DNA of 64,000 bases, from NCBI RefSeq assembly GCF_021462225.1, contig NC_061794.1:49839034-49903033 (forward strand), written 5' to 3'. Under the pieces are notes generated by a model. The model was not told the origin of the DNA. It searched no databases and worked only from the letters and a program-made list of their open reading frames with translations. The translations under genes were made by a program, and so were the position numbers. Of this stretch, positions 22,690 to 34,296 are shown piece after piece. The DNA comes from Girardinichthys multiradiatus. Lineage: Eukaryota; Chordata; Actinopteri; Cyprinodontiformes; Goodeidae. Positions within the stretch are counted from its first letter, which is position 1, and every line of letters begins with the position of its first letter.

Positions 22690-22800
22690 ATCTGAGCGGC
22701 AGCGGCGGCTTTAAAGCAGCGGAGGCTGCTCCCTGTGACGTCACTTCAAAAATACGCCCCCTCCCACGTCACCAATACCTCTGACGTCAGTGGGATCCCC
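22690..22800 (-). promoter_or_regulatory. likely slc6a8 promoter with two CREs
   Basis: About 0.85 kb upstream of the slc6a8 start codon. It has two perfect palindromic CRE sites, TGACGTCA at 22736-22743 and 22782-22789, an intervening CACGTC half-site, a CCAAT motif at 22772-22776 and a C-rich run. CpGs are frequent from about 22400 to 22800. The 5' leader, possibly with an intron, would lie between here and 21857. The start site is not determined from sequence. The open frame at 22447-22695 on the other strand looks like a GC-rich shadow. Confidence 0.55.
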
Positions 22801-23130
22801 GAGCACAGATCAGATTTATGTGAATGGATCCGTGGAGCCATTTGAAGACAAAGGTGCAGAACCACACTTACAGTTAGAACCAGATATTTACAAAGACTGT
22901 ATGAAAAGGCCCATGATGCTTTGGGTCAGTTAGAATTAATGAAATTATTTCTGTTTGCTAAATGTTAGAATAATGAGATTTCTGACTGCATGAGAAGACA
23001 TACGGTACAGGACGTACTTTCATTAGACCCACGTTTCTGTATTAAATATCATTTTTATTGGTCTGATTTAATATTCTAATTAACTGAGAAACTTAATTTA
23101 GGATTTTCAGCTAAAAGCAAGAATAATATA
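22801..23130. other. intergenic, nothing recognised
   Basis: Region upstream of the slc6a8 promoter without a recognised feature. Confidence 0.4.
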
Positions 23131-23134
23131 TCAT

Positions 23135-23800
23135 TATAGTTCAATTCAATTCAAAACTACTTTATTAATCCCAAAGGGAAATTAAATGTTGTTATAGCTC
23201 ATATTATGAAGGTTTCCTCAAAGAGTCGTTGTAGATGCTGATGGCTGTGAGCAGGAAGGATCTCCTGTAGCTCCCCGTCTTACAGCAGATCTGAAGAAGC
23301 CTCTGACTGAAGACACTCTGTTGTTGTAGGACAGTCTGATGAAGAGGATGCTCAGGGTTCTCCATAATGTTCTTCATTTTTGAAGGATCCGTCTTTCCAC
23401 AATGATCTCCAGAGGTTCCAGAGGAGTCCCCAGAACAGAACCAGACTTCTTTATCAGCTTGTTGAGCTTTTTTAAGTCCCTGGTTCTGATGCTGCTTCCC
23501 CAGCAGATGATGGTAGAAGAGATCAGACTCTCCACAACAGACTTATAGAAGATCTGCAGCATCTTGCTGCAAACACCAAATGACCTAAGTTTCCTCAAGA
23601 AGTACAGTCTGCTCTGTCCCTTCTTGTAGATGGCTTCACAGTTGCATCTCCACTCTAGTCTGATGTCCAGGTGAACACCGAGGTATTTATACTCCTCCAC
23701 CACCTCCACTTCTTCTCCCATGATGGAAATAGATTTTGACTTATTCCTGTTTCTCTTCAAATCTACAATCATCTCCTTTGTTTTAGTCACGTTCAAAATG
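23135..23800 (-). mobile_element. Rex1/CR1-related LINE 3' fragment
   Basis: On the minus strand a 140-codon frame (23374-23796) reads NVTKTKEMIVDLKRNRNK, EVVEEYKYLGVHLDIRLEW, KKGQSRLYFLRKLRSFG and IICWGSSIRTRDLKKLNKL. This is the thumb region after the reverse transcriptase palm. It stops early after VERRILQK, with further 3' coding remnants and a tail ending at TTCAATTCAATTCAAAACTAC near 23142. The family is a relative of, but distinct from, the Rex1-like copies at 24610, 56446 and 61243. Confidence 0.75.
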
Positions 23801-24190
23801 AGATGATTGTTTACAGATGTTTTGATTTACAGTATTAAAAGGCATAAACATATCACACATACTTTAATTTTTTTCTAAAGAAAATGAAAATAAACATAAC
23901 GAAAGTCAAAACATGTCCGTTCAAACACAACTTATTTTGACCATATCCCTACATTAATTGTCAGATAAATGTGATAATTGTTAAGATCAGAACATGTCTC
24001 CTTTTAATTATGTTTGTCTTTTGTTTGTTTGATCTTTTAAAATTATAATATTTGTATACATTATTAGGTTGTTTATTTACTACTGTTCCATAAAATGACA
24101 GACACATAAGGAGGTTGATGAAGTCTTGAATAAAAAATTATCATATTAATTGTCATTACTATTTAAAATGTTACTCTTGGTTTTTACATG
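23801..24190. other. AT-rich intergenic sequence
   Basis: Nothing recognised. Confidence 0.4.
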
Positions 24191-24194
24191 TTGA

Positions 24195-24425
24195 TCTGGC
24201 ACCTTCTTATCCTTCTGAGTTCCTGCATCTTGGTAGAGCTCTGGGATCTGAAGATCAAATGCTCCTGGAGGCTCCAAGGACTCGACTTATAAGAGGGGAG
24301 ACAGAGCTCCTGAACTCTGGAACCGTCTCCCTCTTTCTGTGAGGTCTGCCACAACTCTTAATGGCTTTAAATCTCTTTGAAAAACTCATCTTTTTACACT
24401 GGCTTTAACTCCAGAGAGTATGATC
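24195..24425 (+). mobile_element. L2-like LINE C-terminal fragment
   Basis: Forward translation with frame breaks gives LLEAPRTRLI, then a RGETELLNSGT / ELWNRLPLSVRSATTLNGF-like end. This is the C-terminal motif of L2-group ORF2 proteins. A T-rich 3' region follows to about 24540. It is only a few hundred bases long and highly truncated. Confidence 0.55.
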
Positions 24426-24752
24426 AGTAGGCCGGCCCTAGCAGTCTTTGTTTTTTATTCTTTATTTTATTGTTTTTATTGTGTTGTTATTGCTTACTGC
24501 TTTTATTATTATACGTTTATCTTATCTTTCTTTATTCACCTATGATCTCAGGTAGTATTTATTATTTGCTTGATTCACAATTGCTACCTTCCTAAATGAT
24601 GCTAATGGTTTACTCCACACCTCAGGAATCTGCGCAGGGAAAAATAAGAAGCTCACAGCAGTGGAGATTGGGCGCGGTACAGGCAGGCCAGGAACAGACT
24701 AACAAAGGAGATCAAAGCAGCTAAGAGAAGCTGAAGAACAACCTTTCTACTG

Positions 24753-25031
24753 GTGACACTTCAGCTGTATGCAGTTTACTTACCGAGCAACAGGTCAGCA
24801 GATGATGCTGTTAACTTAGGTCTACACTTCATCCTGCAACACCTCGACCACCCAGGGACGTACGCCAGGATCCTGTTTGTAGACTTCAGCTCCACCTTCA
24901 ACACCATCATACCAGACATCCTCCACCAGAAGCTCACCCAGCTCAACGTCCCAGCCTCCACCTGTCAGTGGATCAACAGCTTCCTGACGGACCGACAGCA
25001 GCAGGTGAGACTGGGGAGCATCTTCTCCTGA
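24753..25031 (+). pseudogene. Rex1-like reverse transcriptase fragment
   Basis: The frame contains NRSADDAVNLGLHFILQHLD and motif A (FVDFSSTFN), ending at QQQVRLGSIFS followed by a stop. Nearly identical to the matching part of the copy ending at 64000, except that Ala in FSSAFN is Thr here. The upstream part is deleted and the downstream part is in another frame. Confidence 0.8.
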
Positions 25032-25347
25032 TCCAGATCAATAAGTACTGGTGCCCCCCCAGGGGTGTGTTCTATCCCCACTCCTCTTCTCTGACTACAA
25101 ATGACTGCACCTCATCGGACTCGTCCGTGAAACTCCTGAAGTTTGCAGACGACACCACCATTTCAGGTTCTTAGGAACCACCATCTCTGAGGACCTGAGA
25201 TGGTCTTCACACATAGACACTGTTCGAAAGAAGGTCCAGCAGAGACTGTACTTCCTGAGGCAACTCAAGAAGTTCAACCTTCCACAGGAGCTGCTGGTCA
25301 TCTTCTACACTGCCATCATTCAGTCTGTCCTGTCTTCATCCATCTCA

Positions 25348-25614
25348 GTGTGGTTTGGATCATCCACCAAACAGGACAGGTCCAGACTGCAACGAATAAT
25401 CAGGTCTGCAGAGAGAATCATCAGAGCTGACCTTCCCTCCATCCAGGACTTATACAGGTCAAGGGTCAGGAAAAGAGCTGCTAAAATCTCTGCAGACCCC
25501 ACACACCCTGCACATAAACTGTTCAGAGTTTTACCTTCAGGTGGCGCTACAGAGCACTGTTCACTAAAACCAGCCGCCACAGAGACAGTTTCTTCCCCCA
25601 GGCTGTTTCTCTGA
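25348..25614 (+). pseudogene. Rex1-like ORF2 C-terminus
   Basis: An 88-codon frame with MWFGSSTKQDRSRLQRIIRS, then DLPSIQDLYRSRVRKRAAKI and HPAHKLFRVLPSGGA. It is the terminal region of Rex1-like ORF2 and is almost identical to 61434-61700 on the minus strand. The end after SGGA is shifted relative to a presumed SGGRYR-type continuation. Confidence 0.8.
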
Positions 25615-26035
25615 TGAACATTTAATAAAGTACAAAACAACAGCATACAGATGTTGCAAATGCACCTTTTTATTATATATGTGTATATTGTACATTGTAA
25701 ATTTGTATATTCTGTAATGCAAAAATAAAACCAAAGAGCAAAGTGTACTGGAGTCAAATTCCTTGTTTGTATGTATGAACTTAGCAATAAAACTGATTCT
25801 GATTCTGATTCTGATGTTTGTAAGCTTAACAACAGGTTATGGTGTCTTCATGGAATCCAGCATGATTAGTTTAGCTTATGGTGGATCTTTTTTGTTGTTG
25901 GAAAAATAACGGGATCAAACCCTAAGGTGAGACCTTCAGCATCATTGAGCAGCTAGTGAGATTAATCAGCGCTCTGACCCTTTAGTCCCATTAAAGCAGG
26001 GCCACACATTGTGCTGGAGAATATTTACTTACCAT

Positions 26036-26100
26036 ACTATACCATCTTTATTTATAAAGCAGTTTAAAATGAACCAAGGCCCACAAAGTGCAGTACATAT
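26036..26100 (-). mobile_element. short LINE/SINE tail fragment
   Basis: TTTATTTATAAAGCAGTTTA followed by CAAGGCCCACAAAGTGCAGTAC resembles, on the minus strand, an AAAGTGCT...GCTTTATAAATAAA type tail. It is too short to assign to a family. Confidence 0.4.
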
Positions 26101-26339
26101 GCAAATGACATTCTCTATTTGAATGCATAAAATAGAGATAAATATACCAGCTTGCATTGTTAACAGCAGTTAGTGCTAAAACAACGAATAAACATTCATC
26201 CTCGAAGTTACAGTGGAGCAGGATTTCCAGTCTGTTTGAGGTTGAAACAAAAACAGCAGCAGATCACATGTTCTTTGTTTGAGTTGAACAGAAATTCTCC
26301 TCAGCAAACTCAGCTTGAAACACATGGAAACGTTACTTT

Positions 26340-26870
26340 TTAGCATTTTTCCACCAAAGGAACTTACGTTCTTGAACTGGTTCGGTTCGTGTACCTTAGA
26401 ACTTAGGTGTTTTATTGAGCACCGACGCGCACTTCCACCAGTTTTGGGAACCAAGCATGAATCATCAACAGTGGGCATTACAGAGAGCGGTAGTGAGACA
26501 GCGGTGCTTCCTGAGCTGCTTGCAATGTTTCTTCTAATGCAGAGAGAGAATCCATAAATTACAGTTAATATGGAAAAGGAGACGCTGACTCCGTGCAAGA
26601 ACAATGTACAATGTTTTTATCTACATATGTTCAGCATCCATGAGTGTAACAGAAACCAGTAGTTATACGATGCATGTTTATTGTGTTTTTGCAAACATAT
26701 AAATGTTTATGTGATATGTTCTTGATGCTTCTGCAGCTTCAACCCACCCACAGGTTATGTTATGGTTTGCACAGAACTGTAACAACCTGGAACCTCTTTT
26801 TACAGATGGAAACATGTGTCACCAACAACGTGGTCCGAACCACGTTGGTGGAAAAGGGGTAATTGCGGTC
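26340..26870 (+). mobile_element. MITE with TTTTCCACCAA ends, copy 2
   Basis: Starts TTTTTCCACCAAAGGAAC and ends with the complement, CACGTTGGTGGAAAAGGGG, so it has inverted ends. The interior shares GTTCTTGAACTGGTTCGGTTC and CATCAACAGTGGGC with the inverse copy at 18880-19270. No transposase remains. Superfamily not determined. Confidence 0.6.
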
Positions 26871-27269
26871 CCTAGAAGACAGCATGGGTGAAACTGTTGT
26901 CCTTTGGTTTAGCAATACTACTGGTTTAGAATGCAGAGTGTATATATTTTATAGAGTCTTCATCTTTCAAACCTTTATCCTCTTTATTTAAAATCTTTAT
27001 TTTAAAACAAATGCAGCATTATGTTTGCACATCGGCCAATAGGTCAGAAGGTCTTGGGATGCAGTGTGTGTGTGTGTGTAGCATGTAACCTCAGCGTATT
27101 TTTGTCTACAAAAAAGTATTTACATCCTGTCAGATTTCTTCTGTTTTAACTTTTTCATCTCATCTAACATTTCAGATCATCAAACTGATTTAAATATACA
27201 AACAGAAATGAGGAAATACAGAGCCCGTCTGACAACATGAAGTAGGCTAAATTCAAATTAATTCAGTTT

Positions 27270-27506
27270 AATCGTAATTAATCGTAATCGCTGAACAGTT
27301 CAGTCAGATTCAGTTATTTATTCAAATTGGATAAAAAGTTTTTCTATCTAAGGAAACCCAGCAGATTGCATCCAGTCAGAGACTTGCAGCATTCACTCCT
27401 CCTGGATGAGCATGTAGAGACAGTGGACAGTCACTGGTGTTGACTTTGCAGCAATCCCTCATACTGAGCATGCATGTAGCGACAGTGGAGAGTCATTAGG
27501 GTTGAC
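27270..27506 (-). mobile_element. L2 copy B, 3' end (left of BEL/Pao insertion)
   Basis: This is the 3' untranslated tail of an L2-type copy on the minus strand, matching 16030-16180 of copy A and, inverted, the fragment at 38145-38410. It includes GACTTGCAGCATTCACTCC and TTTGCAGCAATCCCTCATAC. It is interrupted at 27507 by the BEL/Pao element and resumes at 34719; TTGAC at 27502-27506 is repeated there. Confidence 0.75.
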
Positions 27507-27838
27507 TGTAGGAGCCATAAATGAAATTGGGCTGCTTTGTAAGATGTGTAATTGTTTGGATTTGGAATTGTTGTTTATATTTTTTGTTGCTGTTTGTTTG
27601 TTAATGCGTGGGTCAGCTGGAGATGGGTGGAGTTCAGGTGATTGGGCAAATTAACCCACCTGCCTGAGTGTCAGGAGGGAGGAGAGGGGGTGTGTGATCA
27701 TTTTTCCTTAATACCATAATTAAAAGACATTTACTTTCGACTTTAGTGGATTATTTTTCTATAACAAGCACATCGGACAAGGAACGGCCCAATATCAGCC
27801 TCTCAGCGGCTTGTTTGTCTCCTGAAGTTGCTGCAATA
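27507..27838 (+). repeat. 5' LTR of BEL/Pao element
   Basis: 332 bp, starting TGTAGGAGCC. It differs from the 3' LTR at about eight aligned positions (near 2.4 percent) and lacks a 90-bp block that the 3' LTR has between GTGTGTG and ATCATTTTT. The AATTAAAAGACATTTACTTT segment near 27719 may hold the polyadenylation region. Confidence 0.9.
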
Positions 27839-28369
27839 ATGTCAACAAAAACACGGCATGAGGAATCGGCAGCAAACAAAGGATGGATTACAAGAGGATC
27901 AAAGTAAGCAGGCTTTCAACACATCATAGGAAGTATGTGTAAGACTCTTGGAGCAGCAGACTGCGAACATTATTGGAAGCCAGGTAAGCGCACCTGTGGA
28001 TGAGTGCGTAAAGCTGTTTATGAACGCCAAAGGATGTGGCTTGTGCAGTGCTGACTGTTTGTCTGCGAAGTTTGATAACCTGCAGAGAGTCGATGTGCAA
28101 ATGAGCTAACAAGGATCCTGCTGTGATGAAAATCCTTCCATCTTAAGTGACATTTTCTGCGCTGTATATGAAACTGCTGCTGTGATCAGTTTTATTGGAT
28201 GACTGGTGATTGGTGGATGTTATGATACAACAAGCGTGATGAATGCTGATATTCAAGTCTGTAAAGGAGTAAATTAAGTTTGGATGCAGTGGAAAGGTGT
28301 GAAAGAGGAATAAAATTGACGGCAAAGGCTTTGGCGAATAAAATTGAGAAGCTACAAAAAATAACATAA

Positions 28370-29750
28370 AGTTGCTGTGAGCAAAATTAAAGATCTTATT
28401 CCTGAAATTAAATTGTTTTTGAAAACAAAAGAAAATGTTTCTTATGTGCATCTTCAGTTGAAGACTTTGATCCATTTGTGTGAAAGTGCGACATTGTCAC
28501 ATAACACATTGATTCCTTTACTCCCTGAGGAGGAGCAGAGCAACCAAAGTGAATGGTTTAGCAGCATAATGGAATACAGCAATAATTTAAAGGTACTGTT
28601 AAACAATGGCTGAATGAACCTGATGAGTTGCTTCAGAATAAAAACCCTCAAGAACCTGATTTTGTTGTTGCTGATTAAATAAATGATGAATTTAAAGTGC
28701 CACAGTTAGCTGTGTCCTCAGAGAAAATGGAGGATCTGCAAAATAATAAACACCCAAGTGATAGTGTGTCAAATGTGGAAAGCAGAGCAAGTGCATCACA
28801 TAAATCAGCTTCAGGAGGAAAACCATCTGCTTCTTCATCAACTTCTGTACGTCTCAAAGCTGAAGCCGATTTAGCTTTAATGGTGAGACAAAAACTGTTA
28901 AAACAAAGACATCAATTAGAAGAAGAGGGACAAAACAGAAGGAACAACTCAAACTAGAAGAGGAGATTGCTGCTCATGTTGCCAAACTGAGTGGATTAAA
29001 ATCTCAAAGCTCCATATTAAGAGGAAAAGAGTCCATAACAAAGAAGACTTCAGATGGAATGAACTCTTATGTGGAAAAGGGAACAACTAATGCCTGTTCT
29101 CTATCAGCTGACGCAAGATCCTTTGTTCGACAAATAAAACTGAAAACTACGGAAAAGGAATGTTCTGATCCAGTAGTAAGGCCTAAGGAACCTCCTGGAT
29201 CACAATATTTAGCATGCCTGTAACTAATAAAAGTCATGCACCTCAGTATATTGATCAAGAAAGAACAGAAATTCAACATCAGAGGATTCTAAATATGAAT
29301 CACAGCTCAGGAAAAGACAATATGCTGGACATAATGAGGAAACACAATTAAATAACATTACTGATCCAACAACAATCCCTTTCATCTTTACCAAAAAGAG
29401 AGATTCCAGTTTTCAATGGAGATCCACTGAAGTATCCTGCATTTCTGAAAGCTTTCGAGAAAGGAGTTGAAAGCAACACAGAATACAGTCTTTTCCTTAG
29501 AGGATGTTCTAATGCAATGGAGGAGGTACAGTACCTGGATGAGTTGGACATCCCAGTCAATATGATACTGGTCATAAAAAAGTTGCCATACAAACTGTGG
29601 GATAAATTGATGACTACAGCCTGTGACCTACAGGAGAGACGCCACAGGAGAGCTAACTTTACTGATATTGTCAACTTTATTGAGAGAAAAGTGAAAATCT
29701 TAGTGACCCTGTATTTAGAAACATCAGTGATGCTCCATCATCAACAATGA
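28370..29750 (+). pseudogene. BEL/Pao gag-like region, broken
   Basis: Three separate frames carry the gag. One is 28377-28613 (begins MSKIKDLIPEIKLFL), one is 28697-28957 (KAEADLALMVRQKLLKQRHQ, a charged coiled-coil-like stretch), and the last is 29517-29750 (VQYLDELDIPVNMILVIKKL). The last matches the conserved part of BEL/Pao gag before the zinc knuckles. Between 28957 and 29517 coding traces continue in other frames, including PVFNGDP-like sequence near 29410. At 29700 a one-base frameshift follows KVKIL; the next frame carries the continuation. It normally forms the particle shell; here it cannot be made as one protein. Confidence 0.75.
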
Positions 29751-30100
29751 ATAAATGTGTGAACAAACAAGGATCACATCCTCATGTTAAGGTAAAAAGG
29801 AGTAGTTTTGCTACAGATGTTGCTCCACTGGAAAAAGTACAACATGTGAAAGTAAATGAACATCTTCTGACAGCACAGAGAAAGTGTTTTTGTTGTGGAG
29901 GAGGACATGCTCTGGGATCATGTGCACAATTGGAACGAAAGACCCACAGAGAGAAGATTGGCTTCTTGATGGAGAAAGGCATCTGTTTTGGCTGCTTGTG
30001 TATTGGACACATCAGTAAAGATTGCAGGAAACGGATAACCTGTGAAAAATGTGGGCTTAAACAACCTAGTGTATTATACATTCTGCCAAAAGAAAACTAA
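29747..30100 (+). pseudogene. BEL/Pao gag zinc-knuckle region
   Basis: The frame has CFCCGGGHALGSC and CFGCLCIGHISKDC, two CCHC knuckles (the second a clean CX2CX4HX4C), followed by a third incomplete one starting CEKCGLKQPS. These bind element RNA in the particle. The stop TAA at 30098-30100 interrupts a frame that continues in phase into the protease and the long pol frame. Confidence 0.85.
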
Positions 30101-30112
30101 AACGCCTCTGAT

Positions 30113-30460
30113 TTGATGAATGAGAAGCCGAAGGTTGTAGTAGACAACACACTGGTCTCAAGTGGCTTAACAGGGGTTGGTCATAAGGATTGCAAACTTC
30201 CCATTGTTCCCATTGTTCCAGTGAAAGTTAAAGCAAAAATAGGCAACAGGATTGTTTCAACTTATGCATTTTTGGATCAGGGTAGTACAGCAGTCTTCTG
30301 TACAGAGAACTTGATGCACAGGCTGGGACTCACTGAAAGAAAAACTCACATACTTTTAAGGACGATGGGACAAGAAAAGATTGTGAGTAGCCATCTCGTT
30401 ACGGGTTTGGAAGTGGCCGGGCTGAGAGAGGAGAACTTTTGTGAGTTGCCTAAAACATAA
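30113..30460 (+). pseudogene. BEL/Pao aspartic protease
   Basis: Contains AFLDQGSTAVFC, a retropepsin-type active-site loop (D-x-G-S), within about 115 residues. It processes the gag-pol polyprotein in intact elements. It is in the same frame as both neighbours, cut off upstream by TAA at 30098 and downstream by TAA at 30458-30460 after the codons ELPKT. The first aspartate and GS are intact; the domain is truncated only by those stops. Confidence 0.8.
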
Positions 30461-30472
30461 ACCCAGGAGTGC

Positions 30473-33400
30473 ATGCCTGTACATAGAGGTAATATTCCTA
30501 CACAACAGGATATACAAGCCTGGCCTCACCTGAAACATGTTTCTCTTCCTGAGATAAAGGCTGACATCGAGTTGTTGATCCGAATAAATGTTCCTAAAGC
30601 TTTAGAACCTCTGGAAGTCATACGTAGTGTTGGTGATGGTCCTTATGTAATCAGAACACTGCTTGGTTGGACTGTTAATGGACCACTTACAGGAGAACGT
30701 GCATGTGCAGCATATGAGGAGCTGCCAGAGTTAACAGTAAACAGACTGTCAGTAGTGAATTTGGAGGAGCTCTGGCAGCAACAGTTCAAGACAGATTTTC
30801 CTGAATGTAACACAGAGGAGCATCAAGGATTATTCAGAGAAGATCATACATTTATGGAATCAGTTACAATCTCTGTAAAGCGACACGATGGTCATTATCA
30901 GATCAGCTTACCTTTGAGGGAGAAGGATCTAATATTGCCAAACAACAAGATGATTATGGAGCAGCGAGCTTTACAGCTGAAGAAGAAACTTCAAAAGGAT
31001 TCACCCTTTTACGCAGACTATGTTGCCTTCATGGATGACCTTATTATCAAAGACTTTGCTGAAAGGGTACCTAACGATGAACTGCAAAGGAGAGATGCAA
31101 GAGTCTGGTATATTCCACATCATGGGATCTATCATCCCATGAAACACAAGATAAGAGTTGTCTTTGATTGTGGAGCCAGTTTCGAAGGCACATTGTTCAA
31201 TGCACATTTACTACAAGGCCCAGATTTGACCAATTCATTGATTGGGGTGGTGACTCGTTTCAGAAAGGAACCAGTGGTGATCATGGCTGATATCGAGTCA
31301 ATGTTTCATCAAGTCAAAGTTCCAGTAGAAGATGCTGATTTATTGAGGTTCCTACGGTGGCCAGAAGGGGATCTAACTGAAGGTCTGGCAGAGTTCAGAA
31401 TGACTGTTCACCTTTTTGGAACCACTAAAGGTGGCTTCCAGTTGAGAAAGTGGATAAGTAACACACGTCCTGTTTTGGCTGAAATTCCTGAAAGTCATCG
31501 AGCCAAGGATGTTCAAAGGTTGGACATGAACAAAGATCATTTGCCTGTGGAGAGAGTGCTTGGAGTTGAATGGTGTATTCAATCAAATGCATTCAAATTT
31601 AAGATCATAATCAAAGACAGACCATTGACCAGAAGAGGAATTCTGTCCATCGTAAGTTTCATCTATGATCTTTCAGGAATATTGAGCCCTATTGTTTTAG
31701 TGGCCAAGAAAATTTTGAATGACCTCAGCAAGAAGGTATGTGGATGGGATGACATCATACCTGAATCCGCTGCCAAAGAATGGATAAACTGGCAGAAAGA
31801 ACTCCAGCTTCTTGAACATTTCGGCTTGATGAGGTGTTTGAAACCAACAGATTTTGGAGAAGTGGTCAGTGCACAGTTGCATAATTTTTGTGATGCAAGT
31901 GAACATGGGTATGGGACTGTAACCTATTTAATATCACAACATGCAAACTCCCAAGTATACAGTGCTTTCCTCATGGGTAAAGCAAGAGTGGCTCCTTTGA
32001 AATCTGTGAAAATTCCTCACATGGAACTTGTTGCTGCCACAATGGCAAGTCGCATTGATGCGTTATGGAAAAGAGAACTGCACATGCATCTGAACAACTC
32101 TGTGTTTTGGACAGATAATGCATCTGTGTTAAAATATATTAAAAACGAGACGTCAAGATTTAAAGTGTTTGTTGTGAACAGAGTTTCTGCGATTCTGAAA
32201 ACTTCCCATCCCTCTCAGTGGAAATATGTTAAACGTTCAAGCAATCCTGCTGATGTGGCCTCCAGAGGTTTAAAAGTGAATGCGTTCCTCACAAACACAT
32301 CGTGGGTGTCAGGGCCTGCCTTTCTGCTTGAACCTGAAAATAAGTGGCCTGTTACCTCACATGAGGCGCATGAAGTTTCTATTGAGGATCCTGAGATCAA
32401 GAAAGTTGTGGGAATCAATCTGTTACAGATGAGGGAAGATTATAACACAGTGACTCAGATGTTTCATTATTTTTCCTCTTGGATTCATCTGAAAAGGTCT
32501 GTTGCTTGGTTCTTGAGATTCAGGAACTGGCTTCAGTCCTGTTATCAGAACAGAAAACAAATTACTATGGATCTTGTCAAGATGAATTTGAACATTGAGC
32601 AACAAAGGCAGTTGCTGAAGGATAAAATGGACATGGTCAAAAAGAAAATGGACCATGGGTTTCTTTCAGTGAAGGAAATGGAGAAAGCTGAGCTAGAAAT
32701 AATAAAGTTCTGCCAACAAATGACATTTGATGAGGAGATCTCAAGCCTTAAGGAAGGAAAAGTTGTGAAAGCTTCTAGTCACATTCTTAAACTCTGTCCA
32801 GTGGTGGAGAATGGTATCCTGAGAGTTGGTGGTCGGCTGAGGAAATCATCTATACCTGTGGAATCTAAACATCCCATAATATTAGCCCCAGATCTCCACA
32901 TTTCAGATCTGCTAAGGGACATCCACCAACATATAGGACATGGTGGGCGTAATAACATGCTGTCCAAGTTGCGAGAGAAATACTGGATTACCGGAGCTAG
33001 TTCAGCAATCAGAAGGATTTTGTCAAAGTGCATTATTTGTCGAAGAATAAATGCTAAGCCGACTTTCCAGCAAATGTCTGACTTACCTTCTGATCGAATA
33101 ACTCCGGATGAACCACCCTTTACCTGTGTTGGGGTAGATTATTTTGGACCCTTTGAGGTGAGAAGCAGAAGAAGCATTGTGAAGAGGTGTGGTGTTATTT
33201 TTACCTGCCTGGCAATAAGAGTTATACATATTGAAGTTGCAGCTTCACTGGATACGAACTCCTTCATTAACGCTCTCAGACGTTTCATAGCAAGGCGTGG
33301 TCAAGTCCAAGAGTTTTGGTCAGATAATGGGACAAACTTTATTGGAGCAGAGCGTGAGTTAAGAACGTCTATACAAAAATGGAATGAGTCACAAATCAAC

Positions 33401-33715
33401 AGTGTCCTTCTGCAGAAGGGAATAAAATGGACATTTAATCCTCCTGCTGGTTCACATCATGGAGGATCCTGGGAGCGGCTGATCAAGTCAATACGGAAGG
33501 TCCTGAATTCCACCTTAAATGTGCAACATCTAGATGAAGAAGGCCTTCAGACGGTTTTCTGTGAAGTGGAAGCTATACTTAATAGCCATCCAATTACTAA
33601 AGCCTCCACAGATCCTAACGACCTTGAAGCCTTGACACAGAATCATCTGCTACTTTTGAAGACTCAACCATCATTACCACCTGGAAATTTCCAGCAGGCA
33701 GATGTGTATACATGA
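30473..33715 (+). pseudogene. BEL/Pao pol: RT (box lost), RNase H, integrase
   Basis: A 1080-codon frame. Residues about 1-80 are the peptidase-RT linker (LGWTVNGPLTG). RT follows with the first catalytic aspartate in ADIESMFHQVKV. After the codons for TVHLFGTT the frame jumps to KGGFQLRKWISNTR, so the segment that holds the Y-x-D-D box, some 60-80 residues, is gone, in frame. RNase H shows FCDASEHGYGT, MELVAATMASRID and FWTDNAS. Integrase shows the H-H-C-C finger (HIGHGGRNN ... CIICRR) and the DDE core in GVDYFGPF, WSDNGTNF and GSWERLIKS. The frame ends at TGA 33713-33715, which replaces a codon inside the C-terminal region. It cannot support reverse transcription. Confidence 0.92.
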
Positions 33716-34024
33716 AGACGATGGAGACAAGTTCAGTATATGTCTGACTTGTTCTGGAAAAAGTGGGTTAAATAATTCTTACCTCAGCTACAGGAACATC
33801 GGAGATGGCTTGGAGCTAAGCGCAATCTTGTCCCCGGTGACATTGTGCTTATAATGGATGGGACCTCACCTCACAATTCTTGGCTAATGGGAAGAGTTTT
33901 GGAAACTTTTCCAGATAGAAGAGGATTTGTACATCAGGTGCGTGTCAAAACTAAGAACAGCGTGTTGGATCGTCCAATAACCAAACTCTGCCTGCTTCAA
34001 GAAGCAGAGGATGGATCAAGATGA
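33716..34024 (+). pseudogene. BEL/Pao C-terminal DUF5641-type domain
   Basis: In the same frame as pol after its stop, the sequence gives RRWRQVQYMSDLFWKKWVK, then TAA at 33773-33775, then NLVPGDIVLIMDGTSPHNSW, MGRVLETFPDRRGFV and RPITKLCLL, ending at TGA 34022-34024. This SH3-like tail follows integrase in BEL/Pao elements and was part of the same polyprotein. Two premature stops separate it. Confidence 0.85.
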
Positions 34025-34296
34025 AAAGCATGGAAGAGTGACTGTTAATTGGGACTCAAACCGACCGACATGGACTTTTATTGGATCCTGATCAGACTAG
34101 ACCTTTTGATTTTAAAAAACAAACAAAAAAAAAGGGGGAAAAAAACCACAAAAAAAAAGAAAATGAGGAAAAAAGAAAGATATGTGAAACAAAGACTTTG
34201 TATGAACTTAAGTTTTAACAGGTTTAATCTAAAAGTCTCCTACTGATTTTAAGAGTTTAATTATTATGTGATAACTTAATAATTAGGGGCTGGTGT

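Larger units (their letters stand above)
24605..25820 (+). mobile_element. Rex1-like LINE, internally deleted
   Basis: The copy joins pieces of ORF2. 24605-24770 is the linker after the endonuclease (compare 62870-63040 on the other strand). 24753-25031 is reverse transcriptase with motif A in LFVDFSSTFNTIIPDILHQK. Near 25060-25174 is the segment ending LLKFADDTTISGS, which keeps the FADD box. 25348-25614 is the C-terminal thumb (SRLQRIIRSAERIIRADLPS). Deletions and frameshifts separate these, including a jump right after FADDTTI. The 3' end carries CAATAAAACTGATTCTGATT with tandem TGATTC units at 25786-25815. Confidence 0.85.

Noticed and set aside
22447..22695. 82-codon plus-strand frame near the slc6a8 promoter
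   Set aside because: GC-rich sequence gives long frames by chance; no domain recognised and it lies in the likely 5' leader of slc6a8.
34049..34246. 65-codon Lys-rich frame before the 3' LTR
   Set aside because: Comes from an A-rich low-complexity stretch between DUF5641 and the 3' LTR.
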